From positions 4,278,001 to 4,342,000 of the forward strand of contig BJKQ01000001.1 in assembly GCA_006538405.1 (NCBI GenBank): a DNA stretch of 64,000 nucleotides. Direction: 5' to 3'. Below, one piece after another: positions 24,649 to 36,620 of this stretch (position 1 is its first letter; every line of letters starts with the position of its first letter). The stretch comes from Hansfordia pulvinata. Lineage: Eukaryota > Ascomycota > Sordariomycetes > Xylariales. Both the position numbers and the translations under genes were made by a program. Below the pieces are notes generated by a model, which had not been told where the DNA came from, made no database searches, and saw only the letters and a program-made list of their open reading frames with translations.

Positions 24649-26401
24649 GGTATCTAAGGTACATGTAGGCACAGCCCCAGTGTCTCCACGGCACCCATTG
24701 GATAGGCACATGTACGTGTGCCAGCACAGCTGGACGGGTCCCCCCACGCTTGTCCCCGCCGGAAATGGGGTGTCTCAGAAGGTACTTGAGTACTTTTCAG
24801 CCGGTCCCGTCGCCAGGCATTCACGGGATGCACCTCCATCTGCCCATCAGTGCCAACTCGACCAGGTACTCAGGTACTGCGATGTGGTCGTCGTGCCCCA
24901 GATCCGATCCTCCATCCATCTCATCAACGTTGAACCTCCAGTCTGCGTCTGCAGACCGGGGCAGTAGATCCGGGCGGCGGGAATGGCGAGGCAACTCGCC
25001 CTGCAGTCCAGTCCTGCCCGCACTATTGAATTTCATGGAGTCATGATTACTCGCAGCCCGCACCGGTGCTCGCCAGACATGGATCCCTGGGATGGCGAGA
25101 CTGGCGTGCGGCCATGAAGCAAGCGACGCGATCGCACCATCTGCCCCTCCACACTCGGCCTCCCGGGCGTTTACGTACTGACCTCATGCCGTGATCAGCA
25201 CGTGCTCGCCGCCGTCGCCGCCGTCTCGCCATCACCACCACCACCATCATAATCGTAGCCATGACCATCGCCAATCAACTGCTGGGGACCGTCTCAACCG
25301 GGTCTGCGGCCACGAGCAACGACCACCTCCTGCTCTCATCACACCCCCTCCCTTCCTCCACCTCGTCTCCATCCTCCTCTCTTCCCCGGGAAACAACAGC
25401 GAGACACACGCAGAGCACCGGGGGGCCAGGGACGTGTGCCATGCCATGCCATGTCGTGCCGTAACCGACCCACCCGCCCATCGATCCTTCTCCCGTCAAG
25501 GCGTCTCCAACAGCAGGCGTTTGGGCACGGCGTGGCACGGAGCGCCGCCGCCGCCGCCGCCGCCGCTACGGAAGACCCTCATCGTGGATGGCCCCAACTT
25601 CGTTATCTTTGCGCGGGCCCGCTTTTGCGCGCTGCGTGGCCACCGTGCCACGCGTGCTACGCTGCCCCAGCCCGCGCCGAACTCGGCCCCACGTGCGCCC
25701 TCCTTTTCTCGCTGCCTCCTTTGCTCCAGGGCGTGAGGGCCCCCAAGGCCAAGTCGCCAGAAGACGGCATCATCAACCATCAGACAGCCTCCCCACATCG
25801 CGCGACACACACCCGCACACCCCCGGACCGCAGCTCTGATAAGGCGCCGCCGACGAGGACGGCCCAAGGCCCGCATTTCATCCATCCAGGGCCCGGAATG
25901 GACCACGCGTGACATGCCTCTGCAATACCGCCGCGTGGTAGGTACTCGCAGGGCCCTGTGGCCCTTTGGACGTGCAAGAACAGTGTGAACCGACCGCGGG
26001 GCCAAATGGATCATGCCTTGTCTGGCCCGCGCCCCCGTCCTCCCCCGCCTGCGGCAACCCTACGCGCGCTTATCTTTCGCCTCGTCTCGCCTTTTGTGCG
26101 AGCGGTGCGGGCGGCCCTCAGTAGTCTGTTCCTCGCTTGGAGGGTGCGAGGGAATCGGTATCGCAATCGTTGCGCTACCCCATACCCCGGCTGCCAGGCC
26201 CAGCCCGGCGCTGAGCAACGCGAGGCAGGTCATGCGGAGGTGGCCGCGTTATCTGGGGAAAACGACGCCTCTGCAGTCTGCCCAGGCTGCGGATCTGGAG
26301 AGAAATCCGGGGACGCTGTAGGTCAAGCAGGAAGACGTACCTAGGTTTGGCCTCTGGCACGCCGTCGAGTCAGCCTCCTGGGCTGTTCCCTCCCCCCTGC
26401 G

Positions 26402-26416
26402 CCCCCCCCCCCCCCC
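26402..26416. repeat. Poly(C) run, 15 bases
   Basis: Uninterrupted C homopolymer in non-coding DNA. Confidence 0.95.
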
Positions 26417-27420
26417 TTTCCCTTGACTGTCTGCGCATCGCCTGGTCGTATCTCCTCTTCCGTTTTTTACGGAACAGTATGGCAATGCCACGAGGGACAT
26501 GGGATCGTTGGCGGGCTCCCGTCTCGAGCTTCACATGGCCACGGCCGTGGGAGCGGGACGGGAAGACCCAGGCCCGCTCAGGCTCGCAGGCGGGACTCTT
26601 GAGCTGGGCGTCATCGCCAAACGTCGTCGGGCTCACCGCCGCACCCTCGAGCAGGTCTGTCGGGATTTGCCCCATCCACCCTGTAGAGTAGTTTTGCGCG
26701 GTAGCTGCGCTTATTCACCCGCAGGCAACCCGGGCGCCGAGGTAATGAGATGGCTTAGTACGAATGCTCGTTAGGTGGTCTGTCCCCGGGCGCGAGATTA
26801 CTCGTCCGCCACAGTGCCTACCTACCTACTCATGACTATCCGCAGATCACTGGCCACCCCGCCCCGATACGGCGGACGGAGGGGAGCTGCAGCCCCGTGG
26901 TGTCTGGTGTGAAGGGGGAGGGGAAGGGGGACTCCGGTCCGCCGGCCTCTCGAGCTCGTCGAGGTTTGGCACCGAATAGCCTGCTGTAGGCTAAATTGAC
27001 ACCATCGTGGGCTCGGCTCCTTCTACGGAGTACGTCGTCGCCTTTTGGGATTGCCATACACACAGAGGACCTACCCCGGGATCCCATCAAGGTAGTTTCC
27101 GGCGCGGGGCCCTGTTCCCCACGGGCAGGCTGTCTGGTGGTCGAACTTGAGTACACGCGGGCTATTGGGACGTGCTCGTATGTCGGTAGGTAGGTAGTTA
27201 AGAGCCAGTCATGGTGGCAGGCCCCCTTACATGACCCGACGATGCCGGGGGATCATGCCACCTGAGCTTGCCTCACTCCGTGCTGCCCGTCCCTCCTCAA
27301 CCCCCACGGCGCCTATCTTGGGGCCCCGGGGGGGAGGAATGGAGAGGGGCGGCATGGGGAATACGGGGGGTGGAGTGTGTGGGAAAGGGGGCGCACGGCA
27401 CAACACCGAGGGTCCGCACA

Positions 27421-27480
27421 CAGACAGACAGACAGACACACACACATACACACACACACGCGCACGCGCGCGCGCGCGCG
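27421..27480. repeat. Compound (CAGA)n-(CA)n-(CG)n microsatellite
   Basis: CAGA units pass into CACA and then into a purely alternating CG tract (about 27459-27480). Such alternating purine-pyrimidine DNA can adopt Z-form; whether it does here is unknown. Confidence 0.9.
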
Positions 27481-29880
27481 CATACGAGCTCAGCGGGTGT
27501 GGCTGACATCGCACGTAGGCGAGCTTCGGGAAGCGAGTTGTGTGATTGGCATCAGGCGACGGGCGACACACCCACGCACATATGAGACAGGCGCTGGGGT
27601 GAGACAAGATTTCTGTCGTCAACAGGGCCAAGGGGGAAGGGAAGGGGTGGGTGATTGAATGGTTGCCTTGCCTTGCCTGCTCGCTTGCCTGCCTATCTGT
27701 TGTACGACTACGCGAGCATGCGTGCGAGCCGCACTGCACTGGTAGCAGGCAGCACTCGTCAACTCGTATCGCCAGAACGGAAATGGGGGCAGGCGAATGG
27801 GATCGCGGCATCACACCACGGAACGTCGGGATGGCGCCGCCCCCCCCTCCCCTCCCAGCGCAACTTGTCTCGTGGGCTCCCAATCACCCGACGAGGGCAG
27901 TTTGGTTGGATTCTTTTTTTTTTGCTAACATGACGAGTGCTTAGTCCCCCTCACCTCCCAGGCGACTCGGACCGGGAAAGAGATAAGATGCTGTCAAGTC
28001 ACCAGCCAAGTCAGGCGGGCGTGGCGGAGGGGGGGCAGCGAGGACCACCTGGACGGCCGGGCGCGGGCGCGGGCGCGCGGGCTGCCCGGCTGACCTCGAC
28101 ACGCGCACCCGAAGGCCCGCCGCACGACGCCCGGCCGCGATGGCAGCAGCCAAAAGGATGGTGGAATGGAATGGGATCCCCAAGGTCGGGGCCGTGCCTC
28201 GAACATCGTGGCCGCCCCGGGGCTGACGACAATGGCGCCGGAGGGTGGTGTGGGAGCACAGTAAGAAAGATGGTGACCGCGTCCAGGAATTTCCGGGGCT
28301 GTCGGTCATCAGTCACCATCATCGCCTCAGAATCGAGGTACGAGTTGGCCGTCCGCCTGGTGGGAGGCAGTCGAGCACGAGGTACCCGTGAGGCGCGCCA
28401 GCTGCAGGGCTGACAGCTAAGTACCTCGCTGTACCCACCACTGATCAGATGTACTCGTATCGCACGGAATCGGATACCTCCCAGTCGAGCGCATCCAAGT
28501 ACATTACGGCGACGCCTCGTGCGATGCCGTGCTGTCTGCACCCTGCCTCGTCCGGGCATGGTGCTACCGCCGTGTCTCATTCGATCAAATGGTTTCCAGC
28601 TCATCCCAGCCGGCCTCGTCAGGTACCGAGCGTTGCAAGCCCGAGGCGCCCGTACGAGTACTCGCTCGGTGCGACGTCCACCACCGTCGGCGGCCACAGA
28701 CACGAGGGCTCGTACATGTGAACGGAATGATCTTACTCAATGTAATAAGCCCGCACCGTGACGGGCTTTTGCACCATTCGCTCGTGAGCAACGCGCTCGA
28801 CCATCCTGCACGGGCTTTGGGCACCCATCCATGATCGAATCCAGAGCAATTCGCCGGTACGAGTACATCCAAATCGCACCCGCGCGCTTGCAGTAGGTAC
28901 TCGTACCTATGTATCGTGTGCCTGGCGGGCAGACTCGTAGATGGGCGTGCTCCGTCAATCAATCCGATCGAGGTCCGGCCCCAGCATCGCCCGTCGCGGC
29001 TGGGCTGGACTGGACTGGACTGGGGAGAGCCGACTTGCCATGCGCGGCTAGACGCAGAGGTGTTTTTTTCCTCCCCTTCGCCGGGCGCTTGTCCTGTTGG
29101 GGCAGTCTCCAGTCCCCACGCCCTCGAAATCCTGCTCTCCAGCTTTTCGCAGGAATGGGCGTCAGATACATTGCGCCGGTCCAGAGGTACGGAGTACACC
29201 CGCCGCGCGCCACGACAGGCTCGGCGCCCAGGTCCTGGAGATTTCTCCATGGTCCCGATGCCGCCCGCAAGCTGCAAATCCCACGCTAATCCCCCGCCCG
29301 GACTGCCAGGGCGCCTCTCCCCGGTGCCGCCTGCGCAGATACGAGTCGAACGTCCCTGGTCTCATCCGAGTACCGGGGCGATTTGGCGCCTCAGAGGCTC
29401 AAGGCATGAATGACTGTGACGTCCAGAGTGCCCCCCTCCTTGGAATCACAAGTGGGAGTACATGACAAGCTCTGCACAGTAAGAGCGGCGCCGTGACAGC
29501 TGCAGGGCATTCATGATGGTACGAGCCCGCGCAGCTTGAGTGCATGTGCCTTCAGATTGTGGGTGACGAGTTGGGGCAGTCTGAGGCCCAGGACCCGCGC
29601 CGCACTCGGGCTGGGCACAGTGCGCTCGCCAAGGCTACAGAGGTACGAGAACGCCCGGGGGCTAATGGAAGGGACTGGAGAGAGCCGGGGCGAAGGGGGG
29701 GTGGGCGCAGCGCGAGTACAGAAGGGAAGATGGAAGAAGAAAAAAAAACTGCAGCGCTAGTGGAGGGCAGTCAACAACCCCCACTTGCACCCTCGCGCAC
29801 ACGCGCCGGCTGGGCGGTGGTGTGCTCTTGCCCCAGTTCCCCGTCCCCCGGCCCCAGTCTCAGCGATATCGTGCGCAGCC

Positions 29881-29904
29881 CGAAGTAGCGAAGTAGCGAA
29901 GTAG
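29881..29904. repeat. Three tandem copies of the 8-mer CGAAGTAG
   Basis: Perfect triplication about 720 bp upstream of the creA start codon, in the presumed distal promoter. Confidence 0.9.
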
Positions 29905-30048
29905 CCAAGTCCCCTCCGTGTTTTCAGGTACCGGATCCCCAGGCCGGGACGGGCGTAGACAGCAAGTCCCTCCTCGGGTGCTTTCGACCGCTGCCGCTAC
30001 CCCACTGGCCCTGGCAGACTGGGCAGCCAACCAGCGGGCGAGATGGGG

Positions 30049-30622
30049 GTCTGGGGGGGGCTTGGGGGACCACGGGGGGACCTCCACTGGAGCTGGCCTT
30101 GCACTGCTGCTCCTGCCATCCCGCCCGCCCTGCTTGGCCGCTGGCCACCCCCAGCTGCTCATCCCAGGCTCGTCAGGCGGCTCTGGTCCTGCGCTGCTCC
30201 TGTCCACCATCGTACTCCCCCCGTACCCCCGGTCTGCACCCGACTGGACCTGACTGACCCCCGTGCTGTTCATTTATTACCCCCCCCTTCCCACCCGCTC
30301 CCTCCCTCCCTCCTTCCCCAGACGAGAATTTCCCTACAACCGAAACTCTATCCAGCCAGCCCGTCCCAACTCAACACAACTCACCTCTCTCCGGCTCAAC
30401 CCAACCGTTCCGGACCTCACCTCACCTCACCTCACCTTGACACCACCAGCCGCTGCATCACGGACGGCAACACCACCTACACCACCCGCCTCGCCATCGC
30501 CCGCCCTCGAGACATCCTCAGGGGCCAACCCAGTGATCGACAGCTCGCAAGCCTGCAGCTCACAACTTACCTCCACGCCCGCCGCATAACGCCGCCGGCC
30601 ACCCAGGGAACCCGGAGACTAC
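30049..30622 (+). promoter_or_regulatory. Long ATG-free, pyrimidine-rich promoter/leader of creA
   Basis: I find no ATG from just after the one at 30042 until the creA start at 30623. The last 350 nt are strongly C/T/A-biased (CTCACCTCAC-type repeats around 30412-30436). Absence of upstream ATGs over about 580 nt suggests that much of this is transcribed 5' leader. Matches to the CreA binding consensus SYGGRG occur near 30051-30056 (CTGGGG) and as reverse complements near 30146-30154 and 30315-30320 (CCCCAG), which would allow autoregulation. The motif is short and such hits are common in GC-rich DNA. Confidence 0.45.
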
Positions 30623-31876
30623 ATGCAACGCTCACAATCCGCGGTGGATTTCTCCAATCTACTGAACCCCGACTCACCACCCTCCGTCCTGCGGAAAGAC
30701 AGTGACCCGGCCGCCACCGTGGCTTCCTCAATTCACAAGGACTCCGAGGGAGACGTCGACATGGCTTCGGTCAGCGTCATCCGCCCGAACGGCCCTCTGC
30801 CTGCGGGCCAGCCCGCCGAGGCCGCCAACGAGCTGCCCCGGCCCTACAAGTGCCCCCTCTGTGACAAGGCCTTCCACCGCCTCGAGCACCAGACCAGGCA
30901 CATCCGCACCCACACTGGCGAGAAGCCGCACGCCTGCCAGTTCCCCGGCTGCAGCAAGAAGTTCTCCCGCTCAGACGAACTCACCCGCCACTCGAGGATA
31001 CACAACAACCCCAACTCGAGGAGAGCCAACAAGGCCGGCCAGAACCACCAGGCCTTCGGCCACGCCTTGTCTCCCGAGTCCATGATGCCTCCCGCGGGGC
31101 CTCGGTCGATAAAGTCGGCCCCGACCTCGACGCTGGCCTCTCCCAACGTCTCGCCTCCTCACTCGTACAGCACGTACCACATTCCTCCCCCGGGACCTCT
31201 GCACCACTATGGCCGCAATCCCAACATGGACGTCGGCATCTTGGCCGGAGCCACCAACCAGCTGGAGCGCGAGAAGATGGCCACGAGACATCACCCTTAC
31301 TACTCGCACAGCATGCACAGCTCCCGAGGCCACCTGCCCTCGCTCTCTGCATACCACATGTCGAGATCGTCCTCCAACGACGACCAGCAGCAGCAGCAGG
31401 CGGATGACCACTACCGCTCTGCGCGCATGGCCAAGCGATCCAGGCCGAACTCGCCCAACTCCACGGCGCCCTCTTCGCCCACCTTCTCGCATGATTCGCT
31501 GTCTCCCACCCCGGACCACACTCCCCTGGCCACGCCTGCCCATTCGCCTCGTCTGCGTCCCTACGCCGGTGTTGAGCTCCCCACTCTGCGCAACCTTTCA
31601 CTGGGTACCCACGTGCCTGCTCTGGCGCCTCTGGAGCCCCAGATGGAGGGCACCCCCTACCAGCAGACGGCGCAGAGCAACGCCAGCGCCCTGGCTGGGG
31701 ACAACCAGCGATCCGCCGGCATGTCTCTGGCCGACATCATCAGCCGGCCCGACGGCAGCAGGAAGCTTCCCGTGCCTCAGATGCCCAAGGTTGCGGTCCA
31801 CGACCTCCTCAGCAATGAGGGCTACAGCAACAGTGGGCGCAGCTCCGCGACGGGTAGTGTTGCGGGGGCGACCTGA
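30623..31876 (+). CDS. creA: Carbon catabolite repressor CreA/Cre1 (C2H2 zinc-finger transcription factor)
   Basis: An intronless frame of 417 codons. It starts with [16 protein letters not shown], the conserved CreA/Cre1 N terminus of Sordariomycetes. Two C2H2 fingers lie at residues 77-97 (C77, C80, H93, H97) and 105-127 (C105, C110, H123, H127). The second has the RSDELTRH recognition helix that reads GC-rich SYGGRG sites. Downstream are the conserved [20 protein letters not shown] linkers, a Gln run (255-259), the nuclear block [11 protein letters not shown] (270-280), the Ser/Pro stretch [18 protein letters not shown], and the C-terminal repression motif around [20 protein letters not shown] (371-390). 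It acts in the nucleus to repress genes for alternative carbon sources when glucose is present. The length matches the family, and no frameshift is seen, unlike several neighbours. It is isolated: no other recognisable gene lies within about 11 kb on either side. Confidence 0.98.
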   Translation: MQRSQSAVDFSNLLNPDSPPSVLRKDSDPAATVASSIHKDSEGDVDMASVSVIRPNGPLPAGQPAEAANELPRPYKCPLCDKAFHRLEHQTRHIRTHTGEKPHACQFPGCSKKFSRSDELTRHSRIHNNPNSRRANKAGQNHQAFGHALSPESMMPPAGPRSIKSAPTSTLASPNVSPPHSYSTYHIPPPGPLHHYGRNPNMDVGILAGATNQLEREKMATRHHPYYSHSMHSSRGHLPSLSAYHMSRSSSNDDQQQQQADDHYRSARMAKRSRPNSPNSTAPSSPTFSHDSLSPTPDHTPLATPAHSPRLRPYAGVELPTLRNLSLGTHVPALAPLEPQMEGTPYQQTAQSNASALAGDNQRSAGMSLADIISRPDGSRKLPVPQMPKVAVHDLLSNEGYSNSGRSSATGSVAGAT

Positions 31877-32450
31877 TGGAACGGATTTAGACTGGTGGGG
31901 CGGTAATGACTCGCCCACGGGCATGAATGATGACAACTGGGATCTAGACTTTTACACTATAGAAAGAGGAGGCGTTCGGCACAAAAAATTCTTTGTTACT
32001 ATCCTTCTCAGACTCTTCTTCACCCTAATTCGCCCGACGACGGAGCGATTGGAGATGGACGATGACTGGATCATCTTTTGAGGGGGAAGCGGCGACCTGC
32101 GACCAGACCAGGCGCCTTGAATGTATAGATCTTCCTAGGTATTTTCCTTTTCCGGGGTTTCTGGGGGGGGGGATGGAAGGCTTGGTGTTTTGCGCCCCCA
32201 TTGGGCATGGATGGTAGATCTCCTCTTTACGCTACGCGGGCCACAGAGCCTATCAAGAATATCATTGTGGTATTGATCACCCACGTTTTGCAGCAACAGT
32301 CGTGAAGAAGATGATGGCTATAGGGAGTAGTGCGCGGAGGCGATGAGTCGGACTACTGAGGCTGGGTTGGATTCCCCAGGTGACGTGACTGGGCAGGTGA
32401 GGGCGACGTCAGTTTTCCCTTTCCCCATGGGCAGGCCGAGCCCGAGCAAG

Positions 32451-32520
32451 GCAGGGCAGGGCCGGGCAGGGCCGGGCAGGGCCGGGCAGGGCCGGGCAGG
32501 GCCGGGCAGGGCCGGGCAGG
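32451..32520. repeat. Seven-copy 10-bp G-rich tandem array (GCCGGGCAGG)
   Basis: Six perfect GCCGGGCAGG units fill 32461-32520, and a one-mismatch copy precedes them at 32451-32460. It lies about 575 bp past the creA stop codon. Confidence 0.95.
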
Positions 32521-33909
32521 TTGGGAGTGCTTGTAGAGGGCTGGGCTGGTGCGGGAGGTGCGGGAGGGGGAATGGGTGTCGCGAATGCCGAGCTGTCATC
32601 AGAGATCGCCAGGCCGGAGAACCCCAAAGGGGGAAGAGGGAAGGGAGCGGGCCCGTCCGGGAACGGGCTTGTCTCAACGGGCTTGTCTCAGACCGTTTTG
32701 TGCCTGGGGGGAAACACTGGGGGGCCGATCGAGCGAGCGAGCGAGGAGCAGCACCAGCACCAGCAGCAGTGCGAGGTAGATGGGCGCGCACGCACGTACG
32801 TACGGTACGAGTACGTGCAGGACAGATGCAGAGTGCCAGATGAAGGCTAATCAGTTTTAGGGGGGAGGGCGTGGGGAAGAGGTGCGTGCGCTGCGCTGCG
32901 CTGCGTTGCGTTGCGTTTGGGTTTTGGGTTTTGGGTGGGATTCTTGGGCGGACGGGCCGGCGGCCTTGTGCTATTGCTTCCTTGGCGCCGGCTTTGGGGG
33001 ACTGGGCTTCTGGTTGCCTGGTCCTCTAATTACCTACGAGTACCTACTGGGCTTCCAGTCACGTCATACCCGTACCGTGCCATTTTCATCGGATGTCATG
33101 TTCCTGGGGCAGAGGGTATATTGATGGCTTGAGTGTATGTGAATTAAAACGAAGGGCTGGACCCGTGTTTCCTCCCACAACCAACGTCCTGCGGTAGCTG
33201 TTCGCTCCTCTGCCAGGTCTCGTAGAACACAGGGAGTTGGCGAGTAGAAGTGAGTTGAGGCGCTGCCCATACGAGTACAGCAGCCGCCGGGCCATGTGAA
33301 GAACAGCTTATGGGGGCCAATAAGGGGGAAGGGGCGAGGATGGGAGGCGGGCGCTTGGGAATGGCTCCTGTCAGCAGCCACTGGAGGACGTCCTTGGGAT
33401 GTGAGATGGTTCTGTCAAATTTTTTGTTTTCCTTCTTCTTTGGTCCTTACTCGTGCTCCTCGGTTGTTGTGCCTTGTGCTACTCGACAACGCCCCCCGGG
33501 GCCCGGGTTCCCGAATCGAGACGCAAGGGACGGGAGAACGGCGGGCGAGTTAAATCGCTTATTACGGAGAAGACGAGTGCAGACCGCGCCTTGTTTACTT
33601 ATTTCCCTCCCTCCTTTTTCTGGCGGAAACGCTTTGATGATTGACTGGCAGGGCATACGAGTACCGGCTGCGGCGCGGAAGCCCGAAATACCCCGCGGGG
33701 TTGCCGTGTTCTTTTTTTTTTTTTTTTTCATGACTCCGCTTGTGGGCGTCATCACTTTCTCTCTCTCTCACTCTCTATCTTGCCTTTCGACTTTTCACGA
33801 TAGAGGGGCAGAGAGGGAGGGGGGAAAAGAGAACCCTTGATCGGCAATCGTGATGCTTGCAAACAGGGGGGCGCACGCACGATACGATACAGGACAGGAT
33901 ACGCGACAT

Positions 33910-33926
33910 GGGGGGGGGGGGGGGGG
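33910..33926. repeat. Poly(G) run, 17 bases
   Basis: Uninterrupted G homopolymer in non-coding DNA downstream of creA. Confidence 0.95.
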
Positions 33927-34158
33927 TGCCGGGGCGACGCCCTCCCCCTCGCCCCCTTTGGAATGGAATGGAAATTCGCAAGAGGGCAGCCTCGTCTTGG
34001 CGGCAAACGCGCACTTACGTAGCACATGGGCTATGTGTTTTTGTGTCCCCACCGCTGGTGAGAAACTCCTCGCCCCCCTTCGCGGAAATTCTTGACACCA
34101 GGGGGAAGAGGGCTGTCCGCCATGTGCAGGTGAGACGAGGAATGTGTACCCCGCTGGA

Positions 34159-34184
34159 GGGGGGGGGGGGGGGGGGGGGGGGGG
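34159..34184. repeat. Poly(G) run, 26 bases
   Basis: The longest G homopolymer in the window; its true length is likely uncertain in the assembly. Confidence 0.95.
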
Positions 34185-34504
34185 CGAAAACTCTGATGTT
34201 TTTGACAGATTCATTTCTTCCCGAGATCTCGAGGGCTGAGATGGACAGAGAGGAAATGAAATACGAGTGGTACTCTTACGCGTACAGGAGGGGGGGCAGC
34301 AACGAGTGACGACGATGAAGGCCACGACGACCGGGGGGGTCCTGTGGTGGTGAGACGCCCACGGGGCTGTTATCAGCTTTCCCCATGGGCGGGCAGACAG
34401 TCAGGTCCTTCCCCCCCCCGGAAAACCCGCTCGGTTGGGCGTCACAGATCCTTGGCGCCGAAAATAAGTAAAGGGGGTGTGGGGTTGTGAATGTGGTGGG
34501 ATAT

Positions 34505-34521
34505 GGGGGGGGGGGGGGGGG
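34505..34521. repeat. Poly(G) run, 17 bases
   Basis: Uninterrupted G homopolymer. A TACTCGTA octamer follows 9 bases later (34531-34538). Confidence 0.95.
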
Positions 34522-35167
34522 CACGGAGCTTACTCGTATCAGGCGTGTGCAGGCTTGCTTGCTGGAGGGCCCAGACTCTCCCCGCGGTCCCCCTTTCTTT
34601 CATCTTCTCTCTTTTTTTTTTTCCTTTTCTGATACGAGTATCGTACACAGGCCAGGCACTCGCACCGTGCCGAGTCTGCGATAGATCCCCGGGATTCCAT
34701 GTACGATGATACGATACGGAGTCTGGTAGGGGGCGAGCAGGTACATTCATCCGCACACGCAGCTTATCTGGTTCGTTGGCCAGATAGCCAGGCAGTACAG
34801 ATACTCGTACCGGGGGGGGGGGACCTTGCTGGCTTGTGATGATGACAAGACTCGTGCTCCGGGCCGCGGCAACCATGACAATGGGCATTGGGAAACGAGT
34901 CCGCTTCGTCACGTCAATGGACGGGGGGGTGTCGTACATACGGGAACGAACGGGCATAGGGCAAACGGGGCTTGTTCGCTCTCTTTTGCTCTGTTGTCAG
35001 GAAAGGGGAAGAAAAAAAGGCCTGGGGCGCGCGGGAGCATTACGCCATCGACAGACAGGAGGCCAGACCTGCCAAAAGGTACTCGTAAGGGAGGTGGGTA
35101 CCAGACTCTTTTGTCATTATCGTGGTGAGCTGGGCGCTCGCCGCTTTCGATTATGACGTGTGGGGGC

Positions 35168-35194
35168 GTGTGTGTGTGTGTGTGTGTGTGTGTG
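35168..35194. repeat. (GT)n dinucleotide microsatellite
   Basis: About 13 GT units in non-coding DNA. Confidence 0.95.
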
Positions 35195-36602
35195 GGATGG
35201 GCGTGCGCGGGAGGTGAGTGAATCTAACAAGGGGAAATGGACTACGAGTACTGCTACTCGCCCATCATTTCCCCCTTTTAGCCGATCCAGTCCTTCCTCC
35301 CGCCTCTGCCGCCAGCGCAGAAAAATGAGAGAAGGAGGCGGAGGCGGAGGAGGAAGGGAAGGTCGCGGCCCCATCTCCACGATGGCCTCATGGGACGGGC
35401 CAACCGAGCCAGAGAGACGAGACGGGACGAACCAAGGTACGAGTAGGTACCCAACTCGTCAAAACATGGTTGGCGCCAACACAACCTGTGAAGAGTTTTT
35501 TTTCGCCCCCTCCCCTCCCTCCCCTCCCTGTGCCGTGCCTCCATCGTGTCCATGCGGCGGAGTACGAGACGAGTACTCGCATCGAGAGTCCAATGTGATC
35601 ATCGTGGGAGGACGGGACCCCTGGCGTCGGGTCCCAGCCGTGCCAGCGTGCTACGCGTGCCAGCCCAGTAGTGCGCCCCGTAAAATATTTGGTTTGGTCT
35701 GGGGCCCCATCCGGGGCGGCTTCCCCGGGCGGACCCCAGGGCGGGGGGGAGTTTTCTTACGAGTATGTTCCTATTTGCTTTTTCTTCCCCCTTCTTCTTG
35801 ACACGGGGGGGGGTACGGGGGAAAGGACTCAAGCGAGACAAGAAAGACGGGATTCCGAACACAGCACACGCGTATACGTAAGTACTCGTGAAGGGCGTGA
35901 GGGGGGGGGAAGACGGTTGTCCTCGGGAACTCAAGCACCCGTGAATGAAGGAAAGAAAGCGCACCCACCGGGCTGTACTCGTAGTCGAAGACACAGTCTC
36001 GCCTCTCACGTGTGAACGTGTTGTGGATAAGGGGGTTTCTTGCGTTCCGTCGGTTCGGGAGCAGCAGCCACGGCGAGTACTCGTATCTTGTCTGCCCAGC
36101 GCTTACGGCGGCTCGCATGCGAGAGTACCTTGATCCCGTCCAGGGGGGGGGGCTGTTCTGCGCTTATAGCCACGCATACACGTGCGTGCATGTCTTGTTT
36201 TTTCCCCCCTTCTTTCTTACGGCTACTCGTCCTCAGAAAGCAACATCTTGGCTTACGGGTATTCCCCTTCCTCTGTGCCATGACCTCCTGGCGGCCTCCA
36301 GCTTCTGTTGGTTGGGGCTGAGGGAAGGGGCTTACGAGGATACGGCGCGGTACGCATTCCCACCTACCTTGCGAATACTCAGCCACCATGCGCAGCCGTT
36401 GGGAAGAGAATGAGAGAAAAAAGGGACCTTGCTCTCTCAGCTCGTGTCTGACATGTCGCGGGACGAGAGGACAGACAAGTCGATACCTGGGTACATACAT
36501 ACATGGGTCTTATTCTTTCTCTCTCTTTCTTCCCCTCCAACCTCCGGTTTCCGGCTCGCACCACGCCAGGCGCGCGGGCGCTTCGGTTTTGAAAAGAAGA
36601 CC

Positions 36603-36620
36603 GGGGGGGGGGGGGGGGGG
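36603..36620. repeat. Poly(G) run, 18 bases
   Basis: Uninterrupted G homopolymer in non-coding DNA. Confidence 0.95.

Larger units (their letters stand above)
16808..30048. other. Large gene-empty region upstream of creA (about 13 kb)
   Basis: No frame contains a recognisable domain, and frames are short or shadow each other. The region carries at least 15 TACGAGTA/TACTCGTA octamers (18291, 18297, 18433, 19844, 20316, 20952, 21176, 23733, 24509, 24635, 24641, 28452, 28653, 28858, 28898), many GGTAGGTA/TACCTACC elements, and trinucleotide and homopolymer runs. It may be an extended regulatory region or hold non-coding transcripts; the sequence alone does not show which. Confidence 0.5.

Noticed and set aside
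25191..25290. Runs of CAT/CAC codons suggesting a His-rich metal-binding protein
   Set aside because: These are short CAC/CAT trinucleotide repeats like those in the promoter at 3309-3408, without a supporting reading frame around them.
28746..28775. Hairpin of AGCCCG...CGGGCT followed by TTTT, like a bacterial Rho-independent terminator
   Set aside because: The sequence is fungal nuclear DNA and no gene lies upstream. A GC-rich inverted repeat of this size is expected occasionally by chance.
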